DNA of 64,000 nucleotides from RGIG6353 sp045653035 (GTDB taxonomy: Bacteria; Bacillota; Clostridia; Oscillospirales; SIG627). The translations under genes and the position numbers were made by a program. Under the pieces are notes generated by a model. The model had not been told where the DNA came from. It did not search any database and worked only from the letters and a program-made list of their open reading frames with translations. Shown here one piece after another: positions 15,938-25,839 of this stretch; the first letter of the stretch is position 1, and each line of letters begins with the position of its first letter. The DNA lies in NCBI GenBank assembly GCA_045653035.1, contig JAZOLO010000009.1:1-64000 (forward strand), in the 5' to 3' direction.

Positions 15938-18900
15938 TTACGGAGCTCTTAACTTAACTTTTTCGTTGTTCTCGGGCATATAAACATTAGGAGCAATCCA
16001 TGAGTCGGGGTTTTCAATTACGTTGTCGTAATCAGTTAGGCCTATCATAACCTTTGCTCTGAGAGGTGCACCAGTTGTACTTATTCCTCCGTAGGTGAAG
16101 GTGTAATCACCTGTAGGTACTGTCACAGAGCCTGTGAAATTAGTTATTTCTTCTGTGTATTTCTGTTTAGTAACTTTAGTACCATCGTCACCGGTATAAT
16201 CCTTATAATAATTTATATATGCCTTATTTTCGTCAGGATAATACTCAATATACTCACCTGATTTAAGAGTTACGTTGAATGTTATTGTATTAGAGCCTAT
16301 TGTCACAGATGGATTCTGTGCAGGGGTGTCAATTGCTGAACAAACTCTGATATCGTCCATTGTTACACCGCTGACATCACCGGTTGTAGAGATAGTAACG
16401 TACTTTGAAGTTTCAAGCTTAAACTCATTACGGAAGGTAGCATAGTCGGTAGAGTTATCTGACTTAATGTTTGAGAATGAATACCCGTCAAAATCAGCGT
16501 TATCGCTATCCATAAGGATGATATCACGCTCACCCGTAAAGTTAAGAGGAATAAAGTAATCTATTCTGTTATTCTGATTTACTTTTCCGCCAGAGGTAAG
16601 GGTGATAAGAATAGCACCTGTTTCAGAACCGTTACCCTTTACATTTACCTTAAGTACTGGCTTTGATAAAAGCTTAGTTCCTGTTGTAATCTCAAAGTTT
16701 TTTTGATTGTTTTCAAGCGTCGAAAGAACAAGCTTTTCACTAAAGTCAAGTAGTATCTCTTCATTATTACCGTCAGTAGAATATCTCTGCTCTATTCTGA
16801 TGAAAGGCTTCTGTGCTCTAAATTGGTTATTACCATTTCCTGTAGCAAATGTGCCGTCTGCCATATCTCTTATAATATTAGCATCGTAATACATTTCGCG
16901 GAACGCCCAAGAACCATCGGCCTGCTTAAATATCTTGTATTCCTTGCCTGCTTCAATTCCAACTTTAAGCGCTTCCTTTACGTCTTCTGAAAAGTAGCCC
17001 CCCTCACGTAGTCTTGAATAGGTATTGAAGTAAGTGTAGTTGTCAATGAGTTCAAAGAAATGTTTGAAGTTTGAAAGGGAGAAGGGCTGAAGAACAGTTG
17101 ACATATCGTATGCAACTCCCATTACACCGAGTAGGTCAATATCGTCGCGGAAAAGGGTCTTGTTGTAGGTGTTAATGTATGTATTACCGCTGCCGGGAGC
17201 AAAGTTGAACCATCCGGAGGTAGCTGTAAGATAATCTTTGAAATGGTTCTTGTTTGAATTCAAATGTCCACGATTATACTTCTTGTATTGACGGTTGGCA
17301 TGGTCAACCGCACCTGCCTTACCTCTTGCAGACCAGAAGGATACAGGGAATCTCGAACCTTCCATCATGGGAATCTTGGAATAATTGCCGTACATCTCAT
17401 AGCTTGCCTCATATGCTGCTTCGAGCACTGCACGGATAAATTCGGCATAGTAATAGTCTCTGAGGTCTGGGTCACCGAAAAATTCAATGGACTCGAAGCC
17501 GTCGAGGTAAATCATGTCGAATCCGCCTTCAACGCAAGCACGACCTGTAAGATATGCAACGTAATAGTAAAGCTCAGAGCCAACAATTGGCTGAAGACCG
17601 CCGTAGTAGGAGAGGAGCTGTCTGATTTTGCTGTTTTTGTCATGTGCTGTTGCTGTTGTTCCGCACTGTGCACGGCTAACGGTAAGTGTGCCGTTTGTTG
17701 CACTGTAGGATGTAACTAACATGATTTCTTCGTCTACGAGAATATAACCGGAGTAGACATCATTAGCAGATGTACCAGCAGTTGCACCGCTTTTGTAGAA
17801 CGTTCTTCCTTCAAGACTTTCGTTAACGTACAATAGTGAAGTTGTAGAAGTTATGTTGTTAGTAAGAGTTAGTACGTCTTCAGGATAATATTCAATCTGC
17901 TGCTGCCACTTGGGCACAGATAGAATTGTTGAAGCCGCAGGAAAAATAAGTGAAGAATAGGTGTGCATACTGAGAAGAACACCCTCTGCGTTAAGTTTGT
18001 CTGCTATTCTTTCTTTGAAGGTAGATGCAGGAATAAAGTCTGTTTCACCTGAGAGTCTCGCTGAAACAAAGTTGAAGTCACCTTGAATAAAAGAGTTGCT
18101 ACCCCGATGGAAGTCGATGATTTCAATGGAGTTTGCCTTTGCAACCTGACCTGTTTCGGTAGCGTTAGAAGGGGAGAGACCGCTACTCTGAATTACATAG
18201 TCATAGAATAGGGCATCGTTTTCAGCATCATAGGCGAAAGGAGCCCCCTTTGTTGATGTGATACCTTCCCTGATGTCGATTGCAAGAACAATTTCCTTGA
18301 GGTATTCTCTGTGTTCACCTGTTTTAAGTCCGCCATACTGGGAAAAGGTAATGCCGATTTTAGCACCTATAACGTCACCCATCTTAGAAAGAACTCGTCC
18401 GATGGTTTTCTTGTAGCTTCCGCCCGGACGGTTGATGGGGTCAGTTGAGGTAGTCATAGGTACTGCTGAAATCCTATAAGTGTTATAGTCTGTTTCTGAG
18501 AACTCACAGTTAACAGAAATCTGTGCATAATCAAGGTATGCTACGTTGTGAGGAATCTCGGAGTCAAGTTTTACTGTGAAATAGTTTGGGAAGGCTTCAA
18601 CAAGGAAGTAAGCCTCGGTATCGTTGGAGAATACTATGTGAAGTCTTCCGTCAACAACGTCAGCATAAATGGGCTCGAAATAAGCACCCGAGCTGTTTGT
18701 AACGCTAGCAAACCAAGGATTCAGTGTTGTTGACAAAACGTTTTCGGTGTTATCTTTATTTATAACTTCGTAAAGACGTCCCTTGTTCTTTGAAATAGTA
18801 ACCTTAACGTGGTCTGTTTCAATGTAGATGAACTCGTCATCTTCTGTTAGACCAGAAGTGTTGTCAATATGTGCAAGAGTTTTAACGTTGTCGTTTGATG

Positions 18901-20509
18901 CAATAAGCACTTGATACTCAGCCCAGTGTCCTTCAATGTCAGGGAACACATTGTCAAGAGTTTCTTTAACTACCGTGTGTTCATTTGCAGTAAGGTTTAT
19001 AAGACGGTTTATCATGGTAACAGCTTCCGCTCTTGAAACCTTTGCATCGGGACGGAATGTGCCGTCTGGGTATCCGTTGATAGTACCTAGCTCTGCAAGA
19101 TAAGAGATAGCAGGATAATACTTGTAAGTATCCTTAAGGTCGATGAAATTGCTCTTGGATGATTTCTTAACAAATTTTGCCGCACCGTAGATAAGCTGTG
19201 CAAGCTCACCTCTGGTTATATCATCATCGGGATAAAGCTTTCCGCCGTCAAGATAATCGAAAGCCTTGTTATACTCAAGGAAAGCTACGGCATCGTGATA
19301 CCACGCATCAACCGTAACATCAGGAATTTTTGAATAGTAGCCACTGGGTAAGGTAAAGCCGTCAAGGGCGAGTCTTGAAAGAAGAGCTGCAGCTTCAGCC
19401 TTTGTAATATTTTCGTCGGGACGGAATGTGCCGTCAGCATATCCCTCAATATATGCTGTGTTAGCACCGTTATACTGAAGTGCAATAACCATAGCATCAT
19501 TATTCCAAACAGTGTTATAAGCGGCGGATATGAAGTTTACGGTAAAGCAGGTATTAGTTTTACCTGTTCCCTTAAACTGAACGTCTTCTGGAAGGTCACC
19601 ATAAGGGTAAATTTCAAATCCTACTACCCAACCTGTAGCATTAGGGAAAGCTGACTTTATGGTAGCTGTATGTCTTGTTCTGTTAGCTTCATTAGTATAT
19701 GTTGCCATATCTGTCCAGGCATGTGCCGTAACGTTGCCGGTTTCATTCATGGTATAAAGAACAAGCTTTGTTTTAAGAGGAGCACCCGAAGGGGAGTATG
19801 GAATCAAAGATCCCTGTCTTACGCTTACGTCAAATGTTATGTTCTGAAGTTCTTCAATGGGAAGAATTTCATGTGACTCGTATGCATAACGGTAAAAAAT
19901 GCTCTCTACTTCTTCTTCTGCCTGTAATCTGTACTGATTGTTAAGAGGACCGTTTACTGTATCGCCTTTAAGCACGGCGTCATCAAGAATACTTTTAGAA
20001 AGTGAACCCGATATATGAGAGTCCGTTGACATGTAGAGAGGGGTTCCGTTTGGATTAACGTGGAAGGTGTATGGATGGGTCCACGTACCTGCAATCCAAG
20101 AAGAGGTATACTCTTCTTGAGTATAAACGGCATTTTTACCATGTCCCTTGTAACCTACATCGGAGCGCTCAAGACCGTCTTCGCCCATCACGTAGAAGAA
20201 TTTTTTTTCATTATTGAGCTGTTTAAGTCTCACACATATAATGCCGTTTTGTGTAAAAACAGTATTAGAAGTAATTGTAGTGAAGGTGTTATTATCAAGA
20301 TTTATTTTGTTTACGGTAAGACCGGCATTATAGTTTTCAAGTGTCACGTAGGTATATTCAGATGCGGTAGATAGATTAAGACCTACAAGCTTACCGTTTT
20401 CCAAGGTAATGTCGTCAAAAAAACCTGCTGACATTACGGGCAGTGAAAGCAAAACGGCTATAATTATGGTAAGAAAGAATATGCCAAGCTTTGTTTTGAT
20501 TTTCTCCAT
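15938..20509 (-). CDS. Giant secreted SLH protein with a putative glycoside-hydrolase-like barrel (paralogue A)
   Basis: A 1,523-residue surface protein. A signal peptide (about 1-28) is followed by a beta-rich N-terminal region (about 30-340, no known family recognised), three SLH domains in the middle (about 350-540; TRGELAQLIYGAAK, GYPDGTFRPDAKVSRAEA), a beta-sandwich (about 565-690), and an apparent alpha/beta barrel (about 700-1200) with an inserted small beta domain (about 880-965). Residues IDFHRGSNSFIQGDFNF near 798 and IYLDGFES near 1000 look like barrel strand ends; D1003 could be a catalytic Asp. Two beta-rich carbohydrate-binding-like domains end the protein. The enzyme assignment is inference. 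It is 47 bp after acpP with no terminator between, and has a strong AGGAGG site. Confidence 0.85.
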   Translation of the reverse strand: MEKIKTKLGIFFLTIIIAVLLSLPVMSAGFFDDITLENGKLVGLNLSTASEYTYVTLENYNAGLTVNKINLDNNTFTTITSNTVFTQNGIICVRLKQLNNEKKFFYVMGEDGLERSDVGYKGHGKNAVYTQEEYTSSWIAGTWTHPYTFHVNPNGTPLYMSTDSHISGSLSKSILDDAVLKGDTVNGPLNNQYRLQAEEEVESIFYRYAYESHEILPIEELQNITFDVSVRQGSLIPYSPSGAPLKTKLVLYTMNETGNVTAHAWTDMATYTNEANRTRHTATIKSAFPNATGWVVGFEIYPYGDLPEDVQFKGTGKTNTCFTVNFISAAYNTVWNNDAMVIALQYNGANTAYIEGYADGTFRPDENITKAEAAALLSRLALDGFTLPSGYYSKIPDVTVDAWYHDAVAFLEYNKAFDYLDGGKLYPDDDITRGELAQLIYGAAKFVKKSSKSNFIDLKDTYKYYPAISYLAELGTINGYPDGTFRPDAKVSRAEAVTMINRLINLTANEHTVVKETLDNVFPDIEGHWAEYQVLIASNDNVKTLAHIDNTSGLTEDDEFIYIETDHVKVTISKNKGRLYEVINKDNTENVLSTTLNPWFASVTNSSGAYFEPIYADVVDGRLHIVFSNDTEAYFLVEAFPNYFTVKLDSEIPHNVAYLDYAQISVNCEFSETDYNTYRISAVPMTTSTDPINRPGGSYKKTIGRVLSKMGDVIGAKIGITFSQYGGLKTGEHREYLKEIVLAIDIREGITSTKGAPFAYDAENDALFYDYVIQSSGLSPSNATETGQVAKANSIEIIDFHRGSNSFIQGDFNFVSARLSGETDFIPASTFKERIADKLNAEGVLLSMHTYSSLIFPAASTILSVPKWQQQIEYYPEDVLTLTNNITSTTSLLYVNESLEGRTFYKSGATAGTSANDVYSGYILVDEEIMLVTSYSATNGTLTVSRAQCGTTATAHDKNSKIRQLLSYYGGLQPIVGSELYYYVAYLTGRACVEGGFDMIYLDGFESIEFFGDPDLRDYYYAEFIRAVLEAAYEASYEMYGNYSKIPMMEGSRFPVSFWSARGKAGAVDHANRQYKKYNRGHLNSNKNHFKDYLTATSGWFNFAPGSGNTYINTYNKTLFRDDIDLLGVMGVAYDMSTVLQPFSLSNFKHFFELIDNYTYFNTYSRLREGGYFSEDVKEALKVGIEAGKEYKIFKQADGSWAFREMYYDANIIRDMADGTFATGNGNNQFRAQKPFIRIEQRYSTDGNNEEILLDFSEKLVLSTLENNQKNFEITTGTKLLSKPVLKVNVKGNGSETGAILITLTSGGKVNQNNRIDYFIPLNFTGERDIILMDSDNADFDGYSFSNIKSDNSTDYATFRNEFKLETSKYVTISTTGDVSGVTMDDIRVCSAIDTPAQNPSVTIGSNTITFNVTLKSGEYIEYYPDENKAYINYYKDYTGDDGTKVTKQKYTEEITNFTGSVTVPTGDYTFTYGGISTTGAPLRAKVMIGLTDYDNVIENPDSWIAPNVYMPENNEKVKLRAP

Positions 20510-20556
20510 GTTTTCCTCCTGTATGTTATAGATATGTAATTACGTACTTTTTAGAG

Positions 20557-20784
20557 TTAATTTATATGCTTCTCAATGTACTCGCTCATTTTTTTGATAG
20601 TTCTGAGTTCTGTAACCTCGTCGTCGGGAATAACTATACCGTATTTATCCTCAATAGTCATAAGAAGTTCAACAACGTCAAGTGAATCAGCACCGAGGTC
20701 GTCTAAAATGTCAGTTTCTGGAGTAATCTTTGAAGGTTCAATTTTAAGCTGCTTTGAAATTGCTTCGATAATCTGTTCTATCAT
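20557..20784 (-). CDS. acpP: Acyl carrier protein
   Basis: Carries fatty-acyl intermediates on 4'-phosphopantetheine during fatty-acid synthesis. It has the standard length of 75 residues, is acidic, and has the phosphopantetheine-attachment motif GADSLDVVELLM with the modified Ser near residue 35. AAAGG precedes the ATG. It is unusual in standing apart from fab genes and between two giant SLH protein genes; it has a near-consensus promoter of its own and may drive the downstream SLH gene as well. Confidence 0.96.
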   Translation of the reverse strand: MIEQIIEAISKQLKIEPSKITPETDILDDLGADSLDVVELLMTIEDKYGIVIPDDEVTELRTIKKMSEYIEKHIN

Positions 20785-20823
20785 GTCTTTGTACCTTTCT
20801 TATACAAAATAATTATTCATTAT

Positions 20824-20852
20824 ATTTTACACTTTTTTTAAGCGTTTGTCAA
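20824..20852 (-). promoter_or_regulatory. Sigma-A promoter of acpP
   Basis: Minus strand TTGACA (20847-20852), 17-bp spacer, TAAAAT (20824-20829), 40 bp before the acpP start. No further feature is visible between here and the next terminator at 20999. Confidence 0.8.
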
Positions 20853-20998
20853 CGATTAAATAGAACAAATCTACCTTACTTTTTGAGTGATTTTCACTAA
20901 ATTTATAAATATACAAAAATGATTGACGCTTTGCTTAATTTGATAATTGTTGAAGTATTTTGTAGTGATGTAGCTTTTAATAAAATTTGAAAGAATGC

Positions 20999-21030
20999 AA
21001 AAAAAGAACGCTTTTTATAAGCGTTCTTTT
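20999..21030 (-). terminator. Terminator of SLH paralogue B
   Basis: AAAAGAACGCT (21002-21012) pairs with AGCGTTCTTTT (21020-21030); on the minus strand the stem runs into a U-tract, 19 bp after the stop codon. Confidence 0.88.
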
Positions 21031-21048
21031 TAGTTGGGGTATTATGTT

Positions 21049-24000
21049 TTATTTTATGATAACATCGAGTGATGCACCGCCCATGTCAACTTCAGGTGCT
21101 ACCCAATCAGCAGGGTTAGCAATTACGGCGCCTGAGAAGCCAAGCTTAACCTGTGCACGAAGTGTTGTACCAGTTATAGATTCAGCATTATAAGTGTAGG
21201 AGAAGGTACCTGCAGGAGCAGTTACGCTGCCTGTGTAGGTTATTTCCTTGGTATGTGCTACTGAGCCTGTCCACTTGCCAGTTTTTTCGTCGTAGATGTT
21301 GTCATAGTAGTTGAGGTAAGCCTTGCCTGTTTCGGGATAGAACTCGATGAATTCACCTGAGTGAATCTCGGTGTTGAAGGTAATAGTGTTTCCGCCAATT
21401 GTAACACTGGGGTTCTTAGCAGGAGCATCAACTGCTGTGTAAGCCTTGATATCGTCTATCTTAACACCTGTAGTATCACCTGCAACACCTATCTGTACCT
21501 CGTTTATACTCGAACGAGTGGGGTTAGCACGGTAGGTTTCGTAGATGTTGTATGCGTAGTTAAGGTTGCTGAATTTTGGGCCGGGGTGATCTGCGTTGTC
21601 AGCGTCGATGAGTATGAACTCTCTCCATCCTGTATGTGAGGTAGGAATGTAGTAGTCGGTACGTCCCTTTTCAGTTGATGTAGGTGAGGTAATGGAAATC
21701 ATTACACCGCCGGTAGAGCTTCCGTTACCGAAAACGTTAACCTTGAATGCATAGTGCTTGGAAAGGTCAACAGGGGTTGAAAGAGACTTCTTACCTGTGA
21801 GAGTTGAAACTTCCTTTGTTTCATCTATATCAAGTAAGAGAACTTCGTTTTCAGAGTTTGTAGAGTATCTTTGCTCTATTCTGATGAAAGGTGTCTGTGC
21901 TGCAAAGGGGTTAGTGCCTTCGCCTGTTACAAAGAGCCTATCTGTCATATCAAATATCCTGTTGTAGATATATGACATTTCACGAAATGCATAAGTACCG
22001 TCAGCCTGCTTAAATACCTTGTATTCATATTTGCCGTCGCGTATCTGTGCCTTAACGTCTTCAGCAAAGTAACCCGCCTTACGAAGTCTTGAGTAAACAC
22101 TGTAGTACATGAAGTTATCAGAGTGTCTTGTCGAGGATTCGTTTAAAAGCTCTGCAAAGTTGTTGTCAACGTTAGAGAAGTCGTTAGCGATAGCTATTGA
22201 ACCCATGTGGTCAAGGTCATCGTGGAACATTGTCTTGTAGATAGTGTTCTTATACTCTTGGTTGCCATCTGGATCAAAGTTGAACCAACCGAGAATCGCT
22301 GTATAGAAAAGCTCGTTCTTTCTGGTTATATTTGCACTGTAGTGACCTATTGTATGAGCCTTGATAGCCTTTGTAGCAGAGTCGGTAGCACCTACTCGTC
22401 CTCTTGCGGGCCAATTAGTTCTGACGCCTGCGGAGTCTTCCATGATAGGAGTCTTTATACACTGAGAAAGAACTCTGCGATAGAATTCAGAATAGTAGTA
22501 ATACTGGTGTTCAGCGGGAACAAATTTTATGAATGACTCGAGACCGTCAAGGTAGATGCAGTCGAAGTCACCTTCGTTGTAAGCCTTTGCTGTAAGGTCA
22601 GCTATGTGCCAAAAGAGATCGGAGCCTGCTTTGGGCTGGAATCCACCGTAGTAGCCCTGAAGCTGACGAATAACTGCACCGTCCGAGTGACGTGCGGGTG
22701 TTGTACCGAACATACCTCTCTTACAGTTGAGTAAGCCAGAGGAAGAACCATACTGAACATAAATGATTTCCTCGTCTATAAGAATGTAGCTTGAATCGCG
22801 TGTACCGCTGTACGGGATACCGTTACCACTGAATGCTGAAGCATCCTCGTATGTCTTTACATTTGTACGTGTCTTTGTAAGGTCACCGCGAAGAGTGTAG
22901 GTTGTTTCATTAAACTCGAAATCCTGCTGCCACTTGGGGTCTGACAAAATCGAAGTAGCCTCGCTTTTTACGAGAGAAGAATAGGTGTGAAGACCTATCT
23001 GAAGACCTGCGGCATGTGCAAGGTCAGAAATTCTTTCTTTGAATACAGAGCCGGGGATGAAGGTTCCCTCTTGTTTTTCAGACTCTGTTCTTGCAGAAAT
23101 AAAGTTGAAGTCACCCTGTACGAAGATACTACCCTGATGTAAGTCTAACTGGTCAACTGAATACTTCTTTGCTGTATCTATAATGTTATTGATGTTTGAC
23201 AAATCAAAGTTGTTAGTGATGATTGCGTAGTCCTTGAAGAGGTCCTTGTTTTCTTCATCGTATGTGAAGGGGCCTCCACGTGTGGACATTATACCCTTTG
23301 AAGGATCTACTGCAAGAACTAGCTCCTTCATGATTTCCATATGCTCTTCCAAAAGAGTGAAAGCGATACCAACCTTAACACCCATAGTGTCAAAGCCGAT
23401 AGTTGTGAGTGTATAAGCACCTACGAGAGAGGTATAGCCTCCGGGTACGGCGAGCTGATTTGCTCTTGTATCCATAAGGAGGTTTGATGCTCTAAATGTG
23501 CCAGGCTCTTCGGATGCGGTATAGTCGAAGTCGATTCTACCGAATGTGAGCTTGGAGAGAGCCTTTGAAATGTTGGAGTCAAGTTCTACTGTGAAGTAGT
23601 TGTCTTTAACGTCAACAATAAAGTAAGCCTCGTATCCGCCCTTAAAGGTGAACTTAAGTCTTCCGTCAACAAGCTCAAGCTTTGTAGGCTCGAAAAGAGC
23701 GCCTGATGCAGTATTAGCAAAAGCAAACCAAGGCTGAGAGTTTGTTGCAAGAACGTTCTTACCTGTGGGAAGGTAAATAACGGAATCTACCTTACCGGTC
23801 TTCTTGTTAAGTGCAACTTTTATGTGCTTGTTTTGGAATGTAATGGCAGTTGATGTTTCAGTAAATACGTTGGGGTCAATATTGTAGAAGGAAACACTGT
23901 GAACGTTATTATTTGAAGCCATGAGTATCTGATACTCTGCCCAGTGACCTTCAATATCGCTGAATATGTTAGTAAGGTGCTCCTTGCTTACAGTATCCTT

Positions 24001-25641
24001 TGTTGCAAGAAGCGAGAGCATTCTGTTGATAACTGTAACAACCTCAGCTCTTGTGATTGTGGCATCGGGCTTAAATGTACCGTCAGCATAACCGTTTACA
24101 AGACCTGCAGCTGCACCTGCAACAATTGCGTCATAGTATTTATGAGTTTCTGGAACGTCGGTGAACTTAATGGTTTCGGTTGCAACAAGGTTGGAAGCAA
24201 AGTATGCAAGTTCAACGAATTCAGCTCTTGTTATGGGCTGGTCTGGGAAGTACTTGTCAGAATCATTTGTAAAGTAGAAACCGTTAGCGTCAAGGTATGC
24301 GATGGCATCGTACGCCCAGTGACCTTCAACGTCGGTAAACTTTGTGGTGTTACCTGTGGGAATATCCTGAGTACCTGCAAGAAGCCTTGCGAAAATAGTG
24401 GATGCTTCGGCCTTTGTCATATTGTTGTTGGGCAAGAAAAGATTGCCTGCATAACCGTTGATATAAGCCTTATTTGCACCATTAGCCTGTGCGGGTGCCT
24501 TGGGAAGAAGAGTTACTGGGTCGGGATCGGGAAGGTCTGAAAGATTGAGTTTTACAACAACCTTAGATTCTTCTATGTATGCACCAATCTTATTTTCATA
24601 GGGGACAGCATATCTGAGGTCAAGAGCACTCTCAGCTTCGGAAAACTTTGCAAGAACAGGAAATGCACCTGAAATGCTGTATCCGTTAACAAGGTTAGCA
24701 AGCACGGAAGCTGTTTCGTAGCCTCTGGCGTTTTTAAACTTGGTTACAACAATGTCTTTACCGGGCTCAGCATTAGCTGACATTATCATAACGATATTGT
24801 CAAACTGAGAAATTGCATAGTTCCATATCTGCTCGCCGTCGAAAGGCTTACCTTTCAATGCCATATTAGTGGTCAAGGTGGAGTTACCCTTTACAGGAGC
24901 GTTGGTGTATGTGTAAACTGTAGGGTCGAACTGTGTAAACATAGCACCGTTCTTGTCAACGAATGATGTCGTAAATACAAACGCTCTCTTGTCGGTGTGT
25001 GTAGCGTTAGTGGTCTTGAACCAGTCGAGTACTGCAATCTGAGGATATGCTTCGAGGTTATAAACCACGTACTTTGTATTACCTTGCTTTACAATAACAG
25101 CGAAGTTGTTGTTATCATAGCTGTCGATAACAATATCAGGGGAGCCACCGGTGTAATCCTCTGTTCCAAAATGATTTGCAACGAAATTGTTACGAACAAG
25201 ACCCTGTCCGTAGTAGTCGCTCAGATGAAGAGATATACCGTAAGGAACGTTCACTTCTGTGAGAAGGGAAGCAAAATTCTTAAGAGTGGTATACTCTTTG
25301 ATCATTTCCTTGTCGGCATCGTTTTTTGCAATAACGTTGTCAACATTTTTACCGGAATTGCTGTAAAGGTGTTTTGAGCCGGAAGAAATATTTCCGATAA
25401 ATCCTACGTACTTAATGTTGTACTTGTTTGCATAGTCAACGAGCCAGTAGCAAGCATCCTCAAGGGGATCGGTATTAACCAAATCACCTAAGAAGGGCTT
25501 TATGCCGTTGAAACTTGCAAGTACAATTTCATCATCAGCTACGTAGTCATCTTCAAAGGGGACGTATCCTGCAACAGATACAGCCGAAAGAAGAATTGTA
25601 ATAGCGAGGATAGATAAAATGGTTGCGAGTAATTTTTTCAT
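21049..25641 (-). CDS. Giant secreted SLH protein with an inactive phosphoesterase-like N-terminus (paralogue B)
   Basis: A 1,530-residue paralogue of the protein at 15938-20509. After a signal peptide (about 1-25), residues about 39-345 resemble a calcineurin-type metallophosphoesterase (WLVDYANKYNIKYVGFIGN, NVPYGISLHLSDYY, DGEQIWNYAISQFDNIVMIM), but the metal-ligand positions GDxxD, GNHD, H and GHxH read GNISS, LSDY, T and AN. Three SLH domains follow (about 392-580), then the beta-sandwich, barrel with inserted beta domain, and C-terminal beta domains shared with paralogue A (GSIFVQGDFNFIS, CIYLDGLES). SLH domains bind cell-wall polymers, so it is probably wall-anchored. Any hydrolase activity of the barrel is inference. 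It has its own promoter, AAGGAG site and terminator. Confidence 0.85.
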   Translation of the reverse strand: MKKLLATILSILAITILLSAVSVAGYVPFEDDYVADDEIVLASFNGIKPFLGDLVNTDPLEDACYWLVDYANKYNIKYVGFIGNISSGSKHLYSNSGKNVDNVIAKNDADKEMIKEYTTLKNFASLLTEVNVPYGISLHLSDYYGQGLVRNNFVANHFGTEDYTGGSPDIVIDSYDNNNFAVIVKQGNTKYVVYNLEAYPQIAVLDWFKTTNATHTDKRAFVFTTSFVDKNGAMFTQFDPTVYTYTNAPVKGNSTLTTNMALKGKPFDGEQIWNYAISQFDNIVMIMSANAEPGKDIVVTKFKNARGYETASVLANLVNGYSISGAFPVLAKFSEAESALDLRYAVPYENKIGAYIEESKVVVKLNLSDLPDPDPVTLLPKAPAQANGANKAYINGYAGNLFLPNNNMTKAEASTIFARLLAGTQDIPTGNTTKFTDVEGHWAYDAIAYLDANGFYFTNDSDKYFPDQPITRAEFVELAYFASNLVATETIKFTDVPETHKYYDAIVAGAAAGLVNGYADGTFKPDATITRAEVVTVINRMLSLLATKDTVSKEHLTNIFSDIEGHWAEYQILMASNNNVHSVSFYNIDPNVFTETSTAITFQNKHIKVALNKKTGKVDSVIYLPTGKNVLATNSQPWFAFANTASGALFEPTKLELVDGRLKFTFKGGYEAYFIVDVKDNYFTVELDSNISKALSKLTFGRIDFDYTASEEPGTFRASNLLMDTRANQLAVPGGYTSLVGAYTLTTIGFDTMGVKVGIAFTLLEEHMEIMKELVLAVDPSKGIMSTRGGPFTYDEENKDLFKDYAIITNNFDLSNINNIIDTAKKYSVDQLDLHQGSIFVQGDFNFISARTESEKQEGTFIPGSVFKERISDLAHAAGLQIGLHTYSSLVKSEATSILSDPKWQQDFEFNETTYTLRGDLTKTRTNVKTYEDASAFSGNGIPYSGTRDSSYILIDEEIIYVQYGSSSGLLNCKRGMFGTTPARHSDGAVIRQLQGYYGGFQPKAGSDLFWHIADLTAKAYNEGDFDCIYLDGLESFIKFVPAEHQYYYYSEFYRRVLSQCIKTPIMEDSAGVRTNWPARGRVGATDSATKAIKAHTIGHYSANITRKNELFYTAILGWFNFDPDGNQEYKNTIYKTMFHDDLDHMGSIAIANDFSNVDNNFAELLNESSTRHSDNFMYYSVYSRLRKAGYFAEDVKAQIRDGKYEYKVFKQADGTYAFREMSYIYNRIFDMTDRLFVTGEGTNPFAAQTPFIRIEQRYSTNSENEVLLLDIDETKEVSTLTGKKSLSTPVDLSKHYAFKVNVFGNGSSTGGVMISITSPTSTEKGRTDYYIPTSHTGWREFILIDADNADHPGPKFSNLNYAYNIYETYRANPTRSSINEVQIGVAGDTTGVKIDDIKAYTAVDAPAKNPSVTIGGNTITFNTEIHSGEFIEFYPETGKAYLNYYDNIYDEKTGKWTGSVAHTKEITYTGSVTAPAGTFSYTYNAESITGTTLRAQVKLGFSGAVIANPADWVAPEVDMGGASLDVIIK

Positions 25642-25683
25642 CTGCTGTTTCTCCTTAAAAATAATTTATTATTATCCAACAAT

Positions 25684-25712
25684 ATTTTACCTTAAATACT
25701 TGTGAATGTCAA
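25684..25712 (-). promoter_or_regulatory. Sigma-A promoter of SLH paralogue B
   Basis: Minus strand TTGACA (25707-25712), 17-bp spacer, TAAAAT (25684-25689), 43 bp before the start codon. Confidence 0.75.
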
Positions 25713-25839
25713 TAACGTTGGTAATGTTAGGAGAAACAGATTTTTTTAAAAAAATATGTGCAAAATAAACAAACATAGTTTGTGTTGAGACTAGGTGTTT
25801 AATTTTTTAAAACAAATTTGATTGAAAGCGAAAAAACTA

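Noticed and set aside
23944..24540. 198-residue plus-strand frame rich in Cys and Val
   Set aside because: It is a shadow on the antisense strand of SLH paralogue B, with no ribosome binding site and atypical composition.
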